Shown here in pieces: positions 8,605-17,103 of a stretch of DNA of 64,000 nt. The stretch covers positions 1,302,001 through 1,366,000 of the forward strand of contig CAWEYY010000003.1 of NCBI GenBank assembly GCA_963813435.1, given 5' to 3'. Below the pieces are notes generated by a model. The model saw only the letters and a program-made list of their open reading frames with translations. It was not told where the DNA came from and searched no databases. The stretch comes from AC-32 sp963813435. Its GTDB lineage: Bacteria > Actinomycetota > Thermoleophilia > Gaiellales > Gaiellaceae. Position 1 is the first letter of the stretch, and each line of letters opens with the position of its first letter. The position numbers and the translations under genes were made by a program.

Positions 8605-9781
8605 CCTGGCCCCGGGTCCCTGGCTGCGGCTCGTGGCGTTCACGGCGGCCTGCGCATGCGCGGCGGCAGTCGTGAGCGGGGCGCTCGAGCTCGGAGCTGC
8701 GCACCGCGCGCTCGCGGCGCTCGCACTGCCACCGCTGTGCGCGCTCGTCGCCGCCGCGTGGATCGCGCACCGACGATTGCTCACGCCGACGGTGATCGCG
8801 CTCGTGGCGTTCCTGCTGGCGGCTCTGGTCACGCCGCGGCCGCTCCACCTCGCGTTCGCCGGGCTCGCACTGGCCGCCGCCCTGGTCGCCGTCGCCGCAT
8901 GCTTCCGCGGCGAGCCGGCTCCGAGGGCGGCCCTGCGCGACTACGTGACGCTGACCAAGCCGCGGATCATGTCGCTGCTCCTGCTGACCGGCGCAGCGGG
9001 GATGTTCGTCGGCGCCCAGGGAGCTCCCCCGCTCGGGACGTTCGTGGTGACGATGGTCGGCCTCGCCCTGGCCTGCGGCGGCGCCAGCGCGCTCAACCAC
9101 GTGCTCGACCGGGACATCGACCGGCTGATGCCTCGGACCGGCGACCGCCCCGTCGCGGACGAGCGGATCCCGCCGTCACGCGCGCTCGAGTTCGGGCTCG
9201 CCCTGTCCGCGTTCTCCTTCGTGCTGCTCGCGTCGAGGGTGAACGTGCTGACGGCCGTGCTCGCCCTGGTCGGGAACCTCTTCTACGTGCTCGTCTACAC
9301 CGGGTGGCTGAAGCGCTCGACACCGCAGAACATCGTCATCGGCGGCGCTGCCGGGGCCATCCCGCCGCTGGTCGGCTGGGCGGCCGTCACCGGACAGCTG
9401 GCACTGCCCGCGCTCTTCCTGTTCCTGATCGTGTTCTTCTGGACGCCGCCGCACTTCTGGGCGCTCGCGCTGCTGATCAAGCGCGACTACGAAGCGGCGC
9501 GGATCCCGATGCTCCCGGTGGTGCGCGGCGACCGCGAGACGGCGCGGCAGATCCTGCTCTACTCGGCCGTGCTCTTCGCCGTGACGCTGCTCCCGTTCGC
9601 GTACCGCACCGCGGGTGTGCTCTACCTGGCGGCGGCCGTGCTTTTGGGTGCGGCGTTCCTACGGCTGGCGTGGCGGCTGCGGCAAGAGACGACACCGGCC
9701 CGTGCGCAGGTGCTGTTCCACTTCTCGCTCGTCTACCTGGCCGTCCTGTTCGTGGCGATGGCGATCGACCCGCTGCTGTGA
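8597..9781 (+). CDS. ctaB: Protohaem IX farnesyltransferase (haem O synthase) with N-terminal membrane extension
   Basis: 394 residues from GTG 8597, overlapping the coxA stop by 8 nt; an ATG at 8567 is also in frame. The UbiA-type core begins near RDYVTLTKPRIMSLLLLTG and has the Asp-rich prenyl diphosphate site NHVLDRDIDRLMPRTGDRPV and the second motif near YTGWLKRSTPQNIVIGG. It farnesylates haem b to haem o for the oxidase. About 110 extra N-terminal residues form roughly four additional hydrophobic helices, making the protein longer than the usual 290-310 residues. The role of that extension is unknown. Confidence 0.93.
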   Translation: MPSLAPGPWLRLVAFTAACACAAAVVSGALELGAAHRALAALALPPLCALVAAAWIAHRRLLTPTVIALVAFLLAALVTPRPLHLAFAGLALAAALVAVAACFRGEPAPRAALRDYVTLTKPRIMSLLLLTGAAGMFVGAQGAPPLGTFVVTMVGLALACGGASALNHVLDRDIDRLMPRTGDRPVADERIPPSRALEFGLALSAFSFVLLASRVNVLTAVLALVGNLFYVLVYTGWLKRSTPQNIVIGGAAGAIPPLVGWAAVTGQLALPALFLFLIVFFWTPPHFWALALLIKRDYEAARIPMLPVVRGDRETARQILLYSAVLFAVTLLPFAYRTAGVLYLAAAVLLGAAFLRLAWRLRQETTPARAQVLFHFSLVYLAVLFVAMAIDPLL

Positions 9782-9906
9782 CTGAGCCGTCGCACCGGGA
9801 GCTGGAGCGGAAGAACCTCATCTTCGGCCTGGCGCTGTTCGGGGTGTTCCTGTTCCTGCTGGCCGCGACGGTCATCGTCGCGTTCGTCTACCTCGCCCTG
9901 GACTGA
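9778..9906 (+). CDS. Tiny single-span membrane protein at the end of the cytochrome oxidase operon
   Basis: 42 residues from a GTG that overlaps the ctaB stop (GTGA). The N-terminus is charged (EPSHRELERKN) and is followed by one long hydrophobic helix, LIFGLALFGVFLFLLAATVI, running on to the C-terminus. Size, topology and coupling suggest a small accessory subunit of the oxidase, comparable in position to the small subunit IV-type proteins of other bacteria. That role is inference from context; there is no motif. Confidence 0.65.
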   Translation: MTEPSHRELERKNLIFGLALFGVFLFLLAATVIVAFVYLALD

Positions 9907-9907
9907 C

Positions 9908-9932
9908 GGCCGGCGCGCAGACCGGCCGGCCC
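9908..9932 (+). terminator. GC hairpin after the cytochrome oxidase operon
   Basis: GGCCGGC and GCCGGCC arms flank a short loop a few bases past the last stop. There is no T-tract, so it is a weak candidate for the operon end. Confidence 0.35.
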
Positions 9933-10015
9933 CGCCGACCTCCTGGCCTTCCCTTACTACGGTTCGCCCGGCCTCCTCCCCGAGGCGAGCGTATTCAGGA
10001 AGGTCCTACATGTGT

Positions 10016-10042
10016 GTGACGCGAGCGTGACGAGACTGTGAC
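10016..10042 (+). promoter_or_regulatory. Three GTGAC direct repeats with 11-bp phasing
   Basis: GTGAC begins at 10016, 10027 and 10038, exactly one helical turn apart. Read on the other strand the units are TCACAG/TCACGC/TCACAC, which resembles PhoP/OmpR-family boxes (TCACAGC-N4-TCACAGC in mycobacteria). The third unit contains the amidase start codon. A similar triplet lies at 29963-29989. Confidence 0.45.
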
Positions 10043-11186
10043 TTCTGCGGGCGCCGGCGCTGCCGCCGACGGGATCTTCCTCGCACGCCCTGAGGGCGCG
10101 GAGGCCGTGGAACCGGGAATGCGGCTCGCGGTCAAGGACCTGTTCGACACGGCGGGGCTCGTCACGACGTACGGCTCGATCCTGTTCGCCGAGCACGTCC
10201 CGACCGAGACGGCGGAGGCCGTGCGCCGAATCGAGGCCGCCGGCTACGTCGACGTGGGGAAGACCAACCTGCACGAGTTCGCGTACGGGACGACCTCCGA
10301 GAACCCGCACTTCGGCACGGTCCCGAACCCGCTCGCGCCAGGACGGATCGCGGGCGGCTCGAGCGGCGGCTCCGCCGCGGCGCTGGCCGCCGGGCTGGCC
10401 GAGCTCGGCCTCGGCACCGACACGGGCGGCTCGATCCGGATACCGGCCGCCTGCTGCGGCGTCACGGGCTTCAAGCCGACCTACGGGCTCGTGCCGCTCG
10501 ACGGGTGCTTCCCGCTCGCGTCGAGCTTCGACCACGCCGGGCCGATGGCCAGGGACGTCGACGGTTGCTCCCGCGCACTCGAGGTGCTCGCGCCGGGCTT
10601 CGCTCCGACCGAGGTCGAGCTCGACGACATTCGCGTCGGCGTCCTCTGGCTGGAGCTCGCCGACCCCCTCGTGCGGGCGAGAGTGGACGCGGCGGCCGCG
10701 CGCTTCCCGCACCGGCAACGCGTTGACGTCCCACTGCCGCAGGGGACCTGGCCGGTGTTCATGCGCGAAGTGGCGGACGTCCACCGGGAGCTCTACGAGG
10801 AGCACCGCGACTCGTACAGCGAGAACGTGGGCGTGAAGATCGAGCGCTGCCTGGCCGTGACCGACGCCGACTACGAGCGCGCGGTCGAGACGCGCGAGCT
10901 CTACCGGGAGCACCTCCTGGAGGCAGCGGCAGACGTCGACCTCCTGCTCACTCCCACGCTCACGTGTGTCGCTCCTCGAACCGGCCAGGACGAGCTCGTC
11001 CTCCGCGAGACGCTCACGAAGCTCACGTTCCCGTTCAACGCGGCAGGCTGGCCCGCGCTGGCGCTCCCGTGCCGCTCCGCAGAGGACGGGTTGCCCGCCT
11101 CGGTGCAGCTCGCCGGCCCGCCCGGCTCCGACGCGCTCGTGCTCGCAGCCGGCGCGGCACTCGAGCGCGCCGTGTCCCTCGACTGA
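10038..11186 (+). CDS. Amidase signature family amidohydrolase
   Basis: 382 residues, on the short side for the family (typically 400-500). The Ser-cisSer-Lys triad is visible: Lys33 in LAVKDLFDTAG, the cis-Ser at about 109 in AGGSSGGSAAA, and the nucleophile Ser at about 132 in GTDTGGSIRIPA. The rest resembles GatA-like and acylamidase enzymes, but no GatB or GatC gene is nearby, so it is probably a free-standing C-N hydrolase of unknown substrate. The GTG start lies inside the third 11-bp repeat, and its TGA stop lies at the left edge of the 11185-11206 palindrome. Confidence 0.88.
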   Translation: MTSAGAGAAADGIFLARPEGAEAVEPGMRLAVKDLFDTAGLVTTYGSILFAEHVPTETAEAVRRIEAAGYVDVGKTNLHEFAYGTTSENPHFGTVPNPLAPGRIAGGSSGGSAAALAAGLAELGLGTDTGGSIRIPAACCGVTGFKPTYGLVPLDGCFPLASSFDHAGPMARDVDGCSRALEVLAPGFAPTEVELDDIRVGVLWLELADPLVRARVDAAAARFPHRQRVDVPLPQGTWPVFMREVADVHRELYEEHRDSYSENVGVKIERCLAVTDADYERAVETRELYREHLLEAAADVDLLLTPTLTCVAPRTGQDELVLRETLTKLTFPFNAAGWPALALPCRSAEDGLPASVQLAGPPGSDALVLAAGAALERAVSLD

Positions 11187-11206
11187 GTCACTCGAACGAG
11201 TGACTC
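11185..11206 (+). repeat. Perfect 10-bp inverted repeat with 2-nt centre
   Basis: GAGTCACTCG, AA, CGAGTGACTC. It overlaps the amidase stop and lies about 35 bp before the next gene. It could be a terminator hairpin (no T-run follows) or an operator for the gene at 11241. Confidence 0.55.
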
Positions 11207-11240
11207 CGAGGCGGTCCGGAGTGCCGAAATCTCTCGAACG

Positions 11241-13040
11241 ATGGCTCGCGTCCGTTGTGGTGTCGTGCTGCTGGTCGCGCTCGTCGTCTGCGGATCTGCG
11301 CAGGCGCGCGTGGGCGCAGCCCCGAAAGGGCTGCACGGATTCACGCTGCGCGCCGACGAGGCCGTCGTCCACACGTTCGCGCGGACGCCCTCGTTCGGCT
11401 GGAGCCCGGTCCGGGGCGCGCGCACGTACCAGTTCGAGCTCGCGACCAGCCGGAGCTTCAATGACAACGCGATCATCTGGTCTGCGAACGGCCTGAAGAT
11501 CCCGGCCGTCTCCGTCCCGATCTCGCTCCCCTGGATGACCGGCCAGCCCTACTCGCTCTATGCGCACGTGCGCGCGGTGACGTCGAGGGGCGCCGGCAAG
11601 TGGAGCACTCCGTTCGGCTTCAACATGCGCTGGACGACCGTTCCCGCGCCGGTCGCTCCGAGCTATCCGGGCCTGTTGCGCTGGAGCGCCGTTCCCGGCG
11701 CGAGCGGGTACACCGTCTGGCTGATCGACGCCGACAAGCAGTTCACGACGCGCACGAACATGGCCGACGAGCGCGAGTACTACACGTTCCACCAGGACCC
11801 GACGTGGACGGGCACGGTGTCGTGGCGCGTCCGGGCGATGAGGCAGCTGAGCGGCAATCCCGACAACGGGATCCCCACCGTCTCGTACGGCCCCTGGAGC
11901 CCCATCTACACGAGCACGAATCCTGCGTTCGCGACCGGGCCGCTAGCGGTTCAGCAGACCGTCTCGAAGGTCATCTCGGATGCAGCGCATGTGCGCGCGC
12001 ACGAGGTCATGCCTGCCTTCGTCTACAGCGGCGACACCTCGATCTGGGGCAACCCGTACACGCTCTACCGCGTCGAGGTCTTCACCGACGAGGACTGCCT
12101 CAACCCGGTCTTCCGCGGCGCGATCGTGGGCAGCCCCGCCTACGTCCCCCGCGAGAGCGGCCCGCTGGCGATGCCGAGCGACGTCAACGGCGTCACCGCC
12201 GCGGGCACGTCGTTCCTTCCGGCTGGCGGCGAGCCCGACTCGAAGACGGCTGACGACATCACCATCAAGACGAACGAGATGGACGTCTCGTCGAACTCGC
12301 AGTCGGCCAAGGTCGACCTCTGGGACAGCGACTGGCCGAGCGGGCGCTACTACTGGACGGTCATGCCGGTCGACATCGTCCCCGACCAGGTGCTTTCCAC
12401 GGTGCTCGCGCTGCCGGTCCTCGCCGGCGCGACGACGATCACCGTCGCCAACGCGACCGGCATCCTGGCCGGCGACCCGCTGCAGATCGGCTCGCCGTTC
12501 TCCGAGCACGCGATCGTCCAGAACGTCGTCGGCAACGACATCACCCTCACCGCGCCTGTGTCCAACTTCCACTCCGCCGGCGAGACCGTCATCCGGCCGA
12601 GCGGCGGCGTGAAGTACCGCGACGCCGAGCTCACACAGGACTCCTGCGCTGCCGGCCGCAAGCTGACGTTCGGAAAGTCGAGCGAGCCCGCGGTGACCGG
12701 CCAGTCGGCGCCGTACGCGTCCGGCCTCTCACCTTCCGGCAAGCTGATCAGCGCGCCGAAGCGCAACCCGAAGTTCTACGGGCAGCCGCTCGTCGCGTGG
12801 CAGCCGACGCTCGCCGCGGACAAGTACGAGGTGCAGTGGAGCCGCAAGGCCTACCCGTGGAAGACGGCCGGCAGCCAGACGACGTTCGCAACGTCGCTCA
12901 CGCTCCCGCTCACTCCGGGGACCTGGTTCTACCGCGTGCGTGGCATCGACAGCCTGATGATCGGTCCGAAGCCCCAGCTGTCGTGGTCGAGCCCCGTGCG
13001 GCTCGCCGTGACAAAGCCGCGCTTCAAGATCGTCCACTAG
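11241..13040 (+). CDS. Secreted multi-domain protein with fibronectin type III-like repeats
   Basis: 599 residues beginning with a signal peptide (VRCGVVLLVALVVCGSAQA). At least three Fn3-like segments can be seen by their strands: PSFGWSPVRGARTYQFELAT, LLRWSAVPGASGYTVWLIDA and LVAWQPTLAADKYEVQWSRK, each followed by a YxxRVRA/YYWTVMP/FYRVRGID-type strand. Between them is a segment VLAGATTITVANATGILAGD resembling a phage-tail or adhesin beta domain. There is no catalytic motif or cell-wall anchor. It is probably extracellular; the function is unknown. It is convergent with the DUF4349 gene, with stops overlapping in CTAG. Confidence 0.75.
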   Translation: MARVRCGVVLLVALVVCGSAQARVGAAPKGLHGFTLRADEAVVHTFARTPSFGWSPVRGARTYQFELATSRSFNDNAIIWSANGLKIPAVSVPISLPWMTGQPYSLYAHVRAVTSRGAGKWSTPFGFNMRWTTVPAPVAPSYPGLLRWSAVPGASGYTVWLIDADKQFTTRTNMADEREYYTFHQDPTWTGTVSWRVRAMRQLSGNPDNGIPTVSYGPWSPIYTSTNPAFATGPLAVQQTVSKVISDAAHVRAHEVMPAFVYSGDTSIWGNPYTLYRVEVFTDEDCLNPVFRGAIVGSPAYVPRESGPLAMPSDVNGVTAAGTSFLPAGGEPDSKTADDITIKTNEMDVSSNSQSAKVDLWDSDWPSGRYYWTVMPVDIVPDQVLSTVLALPVLAGATTITVANATGILAGDPLQIGSPFSEHAIVQNVVGNDITLTAPVSNFHSAGETVIRPSGGVKYRDAELTQDSCAAGRKLTFGKSSEPAVTGQSAPYASGLSPSGKLISAPKRNPKFYGQPLVAWQPTLAADKYEVQWSRKAYPWKTAGSQTTFATSLTLPLTPGTWFYRVRGIDSLMIGPKPQLSWSSPVRLAVTKPRFKIVH

Positions 13041-14065
13041 CTCCGCTCGAGAAGCCTCTGGTCGGAGCGCCGGCGAGCCGACCGCCCGACGAGGATCGCC
13101 GCGAGGCCGAGAAGGAGCAGCGGGCCGGCGACAACCAGCGCGTAGAGCAGTACCTCCAGCTCCCGCACCAGCACGGACCCGGCCTCGTGGAGCGTCCGGT
13201 GGATGCGCCCCGGTGCGGCGGCCGCCTTCGGCTGGGCGTCGATTGTCAGCGCGATGCGAGCGAGGCTCGCCCGGCGGACGCTGGCGGTCTTCGAGTGGGT
13301 GAGCGCCGCAACGCGCGCCTGGTCACGCCGGAGCCGCTGCTCGAGAGCCACTCGCTTCTCGGGCGTGAGCTGACCCGCGAGTTGCCCCTTGATGGTGGCG
13401 ATCTCGGCGTTGAGGCGCCCGATGCGAGCGGTCAGGTCGTCGACCCTCTGCTGAAGGTCCTTCAGCACGATCTGCTGACGGACGAGCTCGCCGTAGCCAG
13501 AGAAGTGCGCGATCGCGGCCTGAACACGCTCGACCGGAACCCGCAACGCGAGCTCGGAGTCGCCGCCATCGCTCGGCGCCGCGTAGCGGGCCCAGACGAC
13601 GAACCCGCCGAGCCGCCGTGTGAAACGGAGTGCGTCCTGCGTCGTCTTCGAGAGGTCATCCCTGTTGTCGACGCGCACGGTCAGGTTCGCGTCGTACTGC
13701 TGCAGGCGACCCGCGACAGGCGCCAAAGCTGCGCCCAGGGCTCCGTGATCAGCCTTGAAGGCCTCCGGCATGGGCGGAGTCCTCAAGAGCGGACGCGCCG
13801 CCTTCGGCAGCTGGGTCTGCAGCGCCTGCTGATGCCCACTGGCACCGTGCAGCGCTCCGAGCCCACCGGCCACGGCGAGGCTCACGGCGAGCGTCGCCAG
13901 CCCGACGGCCGGAACGAGCATCCGGAAGTTGATCTCGAAGCGCTTCGGGCGCGGAGCGAGCGCGTGCACGCGCTCCCGAAGCGCAGGCGGCGCGACCGGG
14001 CGGGCCGCGCGCAGCTCGCGCGCGAGATCTCCGAAGCGGTCGTCCACGAGCTCAAGCGGCGACAT
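13037..14065 (-). CDS. DUF4349 membrane protein, partner of the upstream ECF sigma factor
   Basis: 342 residues. The N-terminal cytoplasmic part (LVDDRFGDLARELRAARPVA) precedes a membrane helix at about 50-70 (VPAVGLATLAVSLAVAGGLG). An extracytoplasmic DUF4349 domain follows, with a conserved VPVERVQAAIAHFSGYGEL and a coiled coil (VDDLTARIGRLNAEIATIKG), and a second helix near the C-terminus (VLLYALVVAGPLLLLGLAAI). The gene overlaps the sigma factor gene by 14 nt. This arrangement suggests an anti-sigma or stress-sensing role, although no ZAS Zn-binding motif is present. Confidence 0.8.
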   Translation of the reverse strand: MSPLELVDDRFGDLARELRAARPVAPPALRERVHALAPRPKRFEINFRMLVPAVGLATLAVSLAVAGGLGALHGASGHQQALQTQLPKAARPLLRTPPMPEAFKADHGALGAALAPVAGRLQQYDANLTVRVDNRDDLSKTTQDALRFTRRLGGFVVWARYAAPSDGGDSELALRVPVERVQAAIAHFSGYGELVRQQIVLKDLQQRVDDLTARIGRLNAEIATIKGQLAGQLTPEKRVALEQRLRRDQARVAALTHSKTASVRRASLARIALTIDAQPKAAAAPGRIHRTLHEAGSVLVRELEVLLYALVVAGPLLLLGLAAILVGRSARRRSDQRLLERS

Positions 14066-14564
14066 CTGCGCCCACCTCCTTCTCCAGTTTCTGCAGCGCG
14101 CGGCTGAGGCGCGTCGAGCACGCCGTCGCGCTGATCCCGAGCACGCGGCCCGCACTCTCGCCGTCCAGCTCGAGCACGATCCGGAGCGCCACGACCTCAC
14201 GCTCGGCCGCGGACAGCTGCTTGAGCGCCCGCTCGAGCTCGGGCGACAGGCCTTCGCCGAAGACGGCCTCGCCGGCCTCCTCGACATCGGCCGCCCAACG
14301 ACCCTCGCGACGCCGCCTGCGGTCCTCCGCGCGGAAGTGGTCGAGCGCCGTCGAGCGCGCGAGCTGGCAGAGCCAGGTGCGCGCACTCCCGCGGCGGGGG
14401 TCGAACCGGCGCCAGCGCTCCAGTGCCCGGGCAAAGGTCTCGGCTGTCAGGTCTTCGGCCACGTTTCGGTCTCCCGTCAGGTACACGAGGAATGCGTGCA
14501 CGCCGTCGAGGTGGCGTTCCGCCGCCTCCGCAAAGTCCTGCGCGCTCGGCTTCACGAAAGACAT
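14052..14564 (-). CDS. ECF-family RNA polymerase sigma factor
   Basis: 170 residues with two sigma-70 domains. Region 2 spans HAFLVYLTGDRNVAEDLTAETFARALERWRRF with a WLCQLARSTALDHFR segment; region 4 is an HTH around LSAAEREVVALRIVLELDGESAGRVLGISATACSTRL. The ATG at 14564 is chosen because upstream residues in the frame are non-conserved. It directs polymerase to a small regulon that is not identifiable here. The downstream DUF4349 gene is translationally coupled. Confidence 0.9.
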   Translation of the reverse strand: MSFVKPSAQDFAEAAERHLDGVHAFLVYLTGDRNVAEDLTAETFARALERWRRFDPRRGSARTWLCQLARSTALDHFRAEDRRRRREGRWAADVEEAGEAVFGEGLSPELERALKQLSAAEREVVALRIVLELDGESAGRVLGISATACSTRLSRALQKLEKEVGADVAA

Positions 14565-14586
14565 ACGGCGCCGAGGGGCCTCTGCG

Positions 14587-15753
14587 TCACGCGGGCCGCA
14601 GGGCCCGGGCAGACTCGAGGACCGCCGCGCGGCTGACTGCGGTCTGGATCGTGACGTACACGCCGTCTTCGACGAGGTAACCCGACCACACGACGTACTC
14701 GCCACCGTTGTCGGACCCTCCGCCCTTCGTGATCCTGATGGATCCCTTCGGGATCGCCTTCCACTCCGTGGGATCGACGGGACTCCTCGTCTCGTCGATG
14801 GTCACCGATCGTCGGAAACTCTCCGCCGAGCCGTAGAACAGCTCGAGACCGGTGCCTGTCTTCTCGCCGCTTGCCTCCTGCGTCCGGCTGACACCCGAGA
14901 GCTTCAGACCGCCGATCGTTGGCCCGGCGTCCAGCCAGCCCTTCGGCACGTTGCCTGGGCGACCCGAACCTTCTTCGACCACCCCGGAGCTTTGGGTCGT
15001 CTCGCCCGAAAGCGGGCTCGGCCCAGAGGTCAATCGGGTGAATGCGGAAGTACTGAAGGGCTCCGTTCGCGCAAGGAGCACCCGCTCGTCCTGCCGCGTG
15101 CTACCCGTGCGGAAACGGAACTCGAGCGGCTGATAGGTCTTGCGGTCGATGGCGACCTCATTTCGGGCTGATCCGCCCCCGGGTGCAGGGAAGACGAGCC
15201 AGTAGACGGCGTGGCCGTACAGGGTCCCTTCTCGCTCGATCTTCGCGGTTCCGGAAGCCAGCGCCTCGCGATAGCCGGTCCAGAGCGCGACGTAGGCCGG
15301 GTCGACGTCGACGTCGATGTCGCTGTCTCCATCCTGGGGAAGCAGCACCTCGCCCACGATTCGACCATCGATTCGCAAGAGCGTGTGCACTCGTTTCAGG
15401 TCTCGGTCGCTCCAGCTCTCCATCTCGTACGTCGGCACGGTCGAGCGGCCGGTGCGGATGTCGACGAGCTCCTCGCCGGCGGGAACGCTCGTGATGAGAT
15501 GCAGGACTGGTCCATTGCCGATCGCGGCCTGCGCGCGGTCGAGAATGCGGTTTCGGCCGCCGCCGCTGTTCGGCCAGAGCAGCACCGCCGCCAGCACGGC
15601 CGCGCCAACCGCAACGACGGCAGCCGAGCGAGAGACCGCGCGGCGCCGTGAGTGCCGTGCCGACGGCTGCGTCTCCACCACCGCGTCGGCAATCGCCAGC
15701 AGCTCGGGCTCGTCGCGCAGCGCTTCGAGCACCTCCGGATCGCGAATCGTCAT
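14587..15753 (-). CDS. Membrane-anchored protein coupled to an ECF sigma factor (putative anti-sigma)
   Basis: 388 residues. A short cytoplasmic N-terminus (MTIRDPEVLEALRDEPELLAIADAVV) is followed by one helix (AAVVAVGAAVLAAVLLW) and a large extracytoplasmic domain including GPVLHLITSVPAGEELVDI, YWLVFPAPG and TYQPLEFRF, reminiscent of MucB/RseB-like or LolA-like sensory folds. The ATGA overlap with the upstream sigma gene implies coupled, near-equimolar synthesis. I infer a regulatory partner; no named anti-sigma domain is visible. Confidence 0.7.
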   Translation of the reverse strand: MTIRDPEVLEALRDEPELLAIADAVVETQPSARHSRRRAVSRSAAVVAVGAAVLAAVLLWPNSGGGRNRILDRAQAAIGNGPVLHLITSVPAGEELVDIRTGRSTVPTYEMESWSDRDLKRVHTLLRIDGRIVGEVLLPQDGDSDIDVDVDPAYVALWTGYREALASGTAKIEREGTLYGHAVYWLVFPAPGGGSARNEVAIDRKTYQPLEFRFRTGSTRQDERVLLARTEPFSTSAFTRLTSGPSPLSGETTQSSGVVEEGSGRPGNVPKGWLDAGPTIGGLKLSGVSRTQEASGEKTGTGLELFYGSAESFRRSVTIDETRSPVDPTEWKAIPKGSIRITKGGGSDNGGEYVVWSGYLVEDGVYVTIQTAVSRAAVLESARALRPA

Positions 15754-16232
15754 GGCGTAACCCCCTCCTGTTCGAGCTCTGTACGCAGGGCCTCGAGCGC
15801 GCGGACGAATCGCATCTTCGCCGCGGCCTCCGTGAGCCCGAGGGAGTCAGCGATCTCCGCAAACCGCGCGCCGCGGAGCAGCTTCAGAACGACGACCTGG
15901 CGCTGTCCCTCGGGCAGCCGCTCCAATGCCGCCCGAATTGCGGACGCCGCCTCGGGCGGGTACTCGAGCGCTTCGCGCGTCGCGACCGGAGAGATTTGAC
16001 GCCCGCGCTTCCGCACCTCATCGGCAAAGCGCCTCTCGGCGACGGTGTAGAGCCACGCGAGAGCTGGATCGCCCGTCTCCTCGAGCGATCCGACAGCCTC
16101 CGTGAAGACCTGCTGTGTCAGCTCCTCCGCCCGGTGGTGGTCGTGAGTTCGCCAGCGGAGGTAGCGGTAGACCTGGTCGTAGTGACGCCGAAACGCGTTC
16201 TCGGCAGCGTTCACGCCTGGTTTCTCGCTCAC
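15750..16232 (-). CDS. ECF-family RNA polymerase sigma factor
   Basis: 160 residues from GTG 16232 (VSEKPGVNAAENAFRRHYDQ). Region 2 is YRYLRWRTHDHHRAEELTQQVFTEAV with ALAWLYTVAERRFADEVRKR; region 4 is LERLPEGQRQVVVLKLLRGARFAEIADSLGLTEAAAKMRFVRAL. A longer frame to 16316 adds 28 residues without sigma-like sequence. The gene ends in an ATGA overlap with its membrane partner and lies 22 nt downstream of opcA, so it may also be read from the pentose-phosphate operon. Confidence 0.88.
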   Translation of the reverse strand: MSEKPGVNAAENAFRRHYDQVYRYLRWRTHDHHRAEELTQQVFTEAVGSLEETGDPALAWLYTVAERRFADEVRKRGRQISPVATREALEYPPEAASAIRAALERLPEGQRQVVVLKLLRGARFAEIADSLGLTEAAAKMRFVRALEALRTELEQEGVTP

Positions 16233-16254
16233 ACGAGCAAAAAGTAACGAGACT

Positions 16255-17103
16255 TCAAGCCGTTGCCCGCACCGCGTCCTCGTAGACACGGTCGCGGGTG
16301 AAGCGCTCGAGCTCATCGCTCAAGAGATCGGCCGGATCGGGCGGAACCCCAGGGGGAAACGGCGTCGGCTCGCCGTCCACGTCGACTCCGACCAGCCGGT
16401 CGGAGGGCCGGTGCTCGAGCTCGACGTTGCGCTTCAGGCGCGATCGAAGCCACCCGGCGAGCAGGTTCGCCTGCGCCTCGGTTCCGGTCACCGCGATCCG
16501 CTGGACGTCGGCGATTCCAGGCCAGAGGGAGGCTAGCTGCGCCCGCCAGCGGCTCGTCCGCGCCCAGGCGATGTCCGAGACCGCGACACGGTCGAAGACC
16601 TCTGCCAGCTGCGCGTACGGCGCAGGGAGGCCAGGCCACTCGGTGCTGTCGACGATCACCCGGTCGACGGTGCCGACCAGCTGCTCGAACGGCCGCTCGC
16701 CGAACGGCGGCAAGTCGCGCCACCGGAGGAAGACCGGCAGGTCCGGGAGCAGCAGCGGAGCCACCACGCTCGCGGGCGCCTGCGACCGCTTCCCGCAAAG
16801 CCGTAGACGGATCGTCTCGGTGCAGATCTTTCGCTCGCTGCCGACCGGAAAGCTGTCCACTTCGACGCTCGCCTCGAGCCCTTCCGCGACGTCGGGCCTC
16901 GGGAAGAGCACGATCGTCCGCGAGGGGTGCCGCTCCGCGAGCCCGGAGAGCACGTCCTCGGCCATCTCGACCCAGGCCTCCGGCACCCAGGCGATGTGCG
17001 TCATGACGCTCGTGCGCTGGAACGGTTCGCCCGTTTCGGGATCGACCCGCCGAGCGCCGAGCTCGCGCTCGATCTCGCCAATGGATGCTAGTGCCGTCGC
17101 CAC
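16255..17103 (-). CDS. opcA: Glucose-6-phosphate dehydrogenase assembly protein OpcA
   Basis: 282 residues from a GTG that overlaps the zwf stop by 16 nt. OpcA is an actinobacterial and cyanobacterial protein that activates or oligomerises G6PDH. Typical pieces are TSVMTHIAWVPEAW, RHPSRTIVLFPRPD, ICTETIRLRLCG, LLLPDLPVFLRWRDLPPFG and VDRVIVDSTEWPG. Placement directly after zwf matches the usual zwf-opcA order. It is the last metabolic gene of the operon before the sigma factor modules. Confidence 0.92.
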   Translation of the reverse strand: MATALASIGEIERELGARRVDPETGEPFQRTSVMTHIAWVPEAWVEMAEDVLSGLAERHPSRTIVLFPRPDVAEGLEASVEVDSFPVGSERKICTETIRLRLCGKRSQAPASVVAPLLLPDLPVFLRWRDLPPFGERPFEQLVGTVDRVIVDSTEWPGLPAPYAQLAEVFDRVAVSDIAWARTSRWRAQLASLWPGIADVQRIAVTGTEAQANLLAGWLRSRLKRNVELEHRPSDRLVGVDVDGEPTPFPPGVPPDPADLLSDELERFTRDRVYEDAVRATA

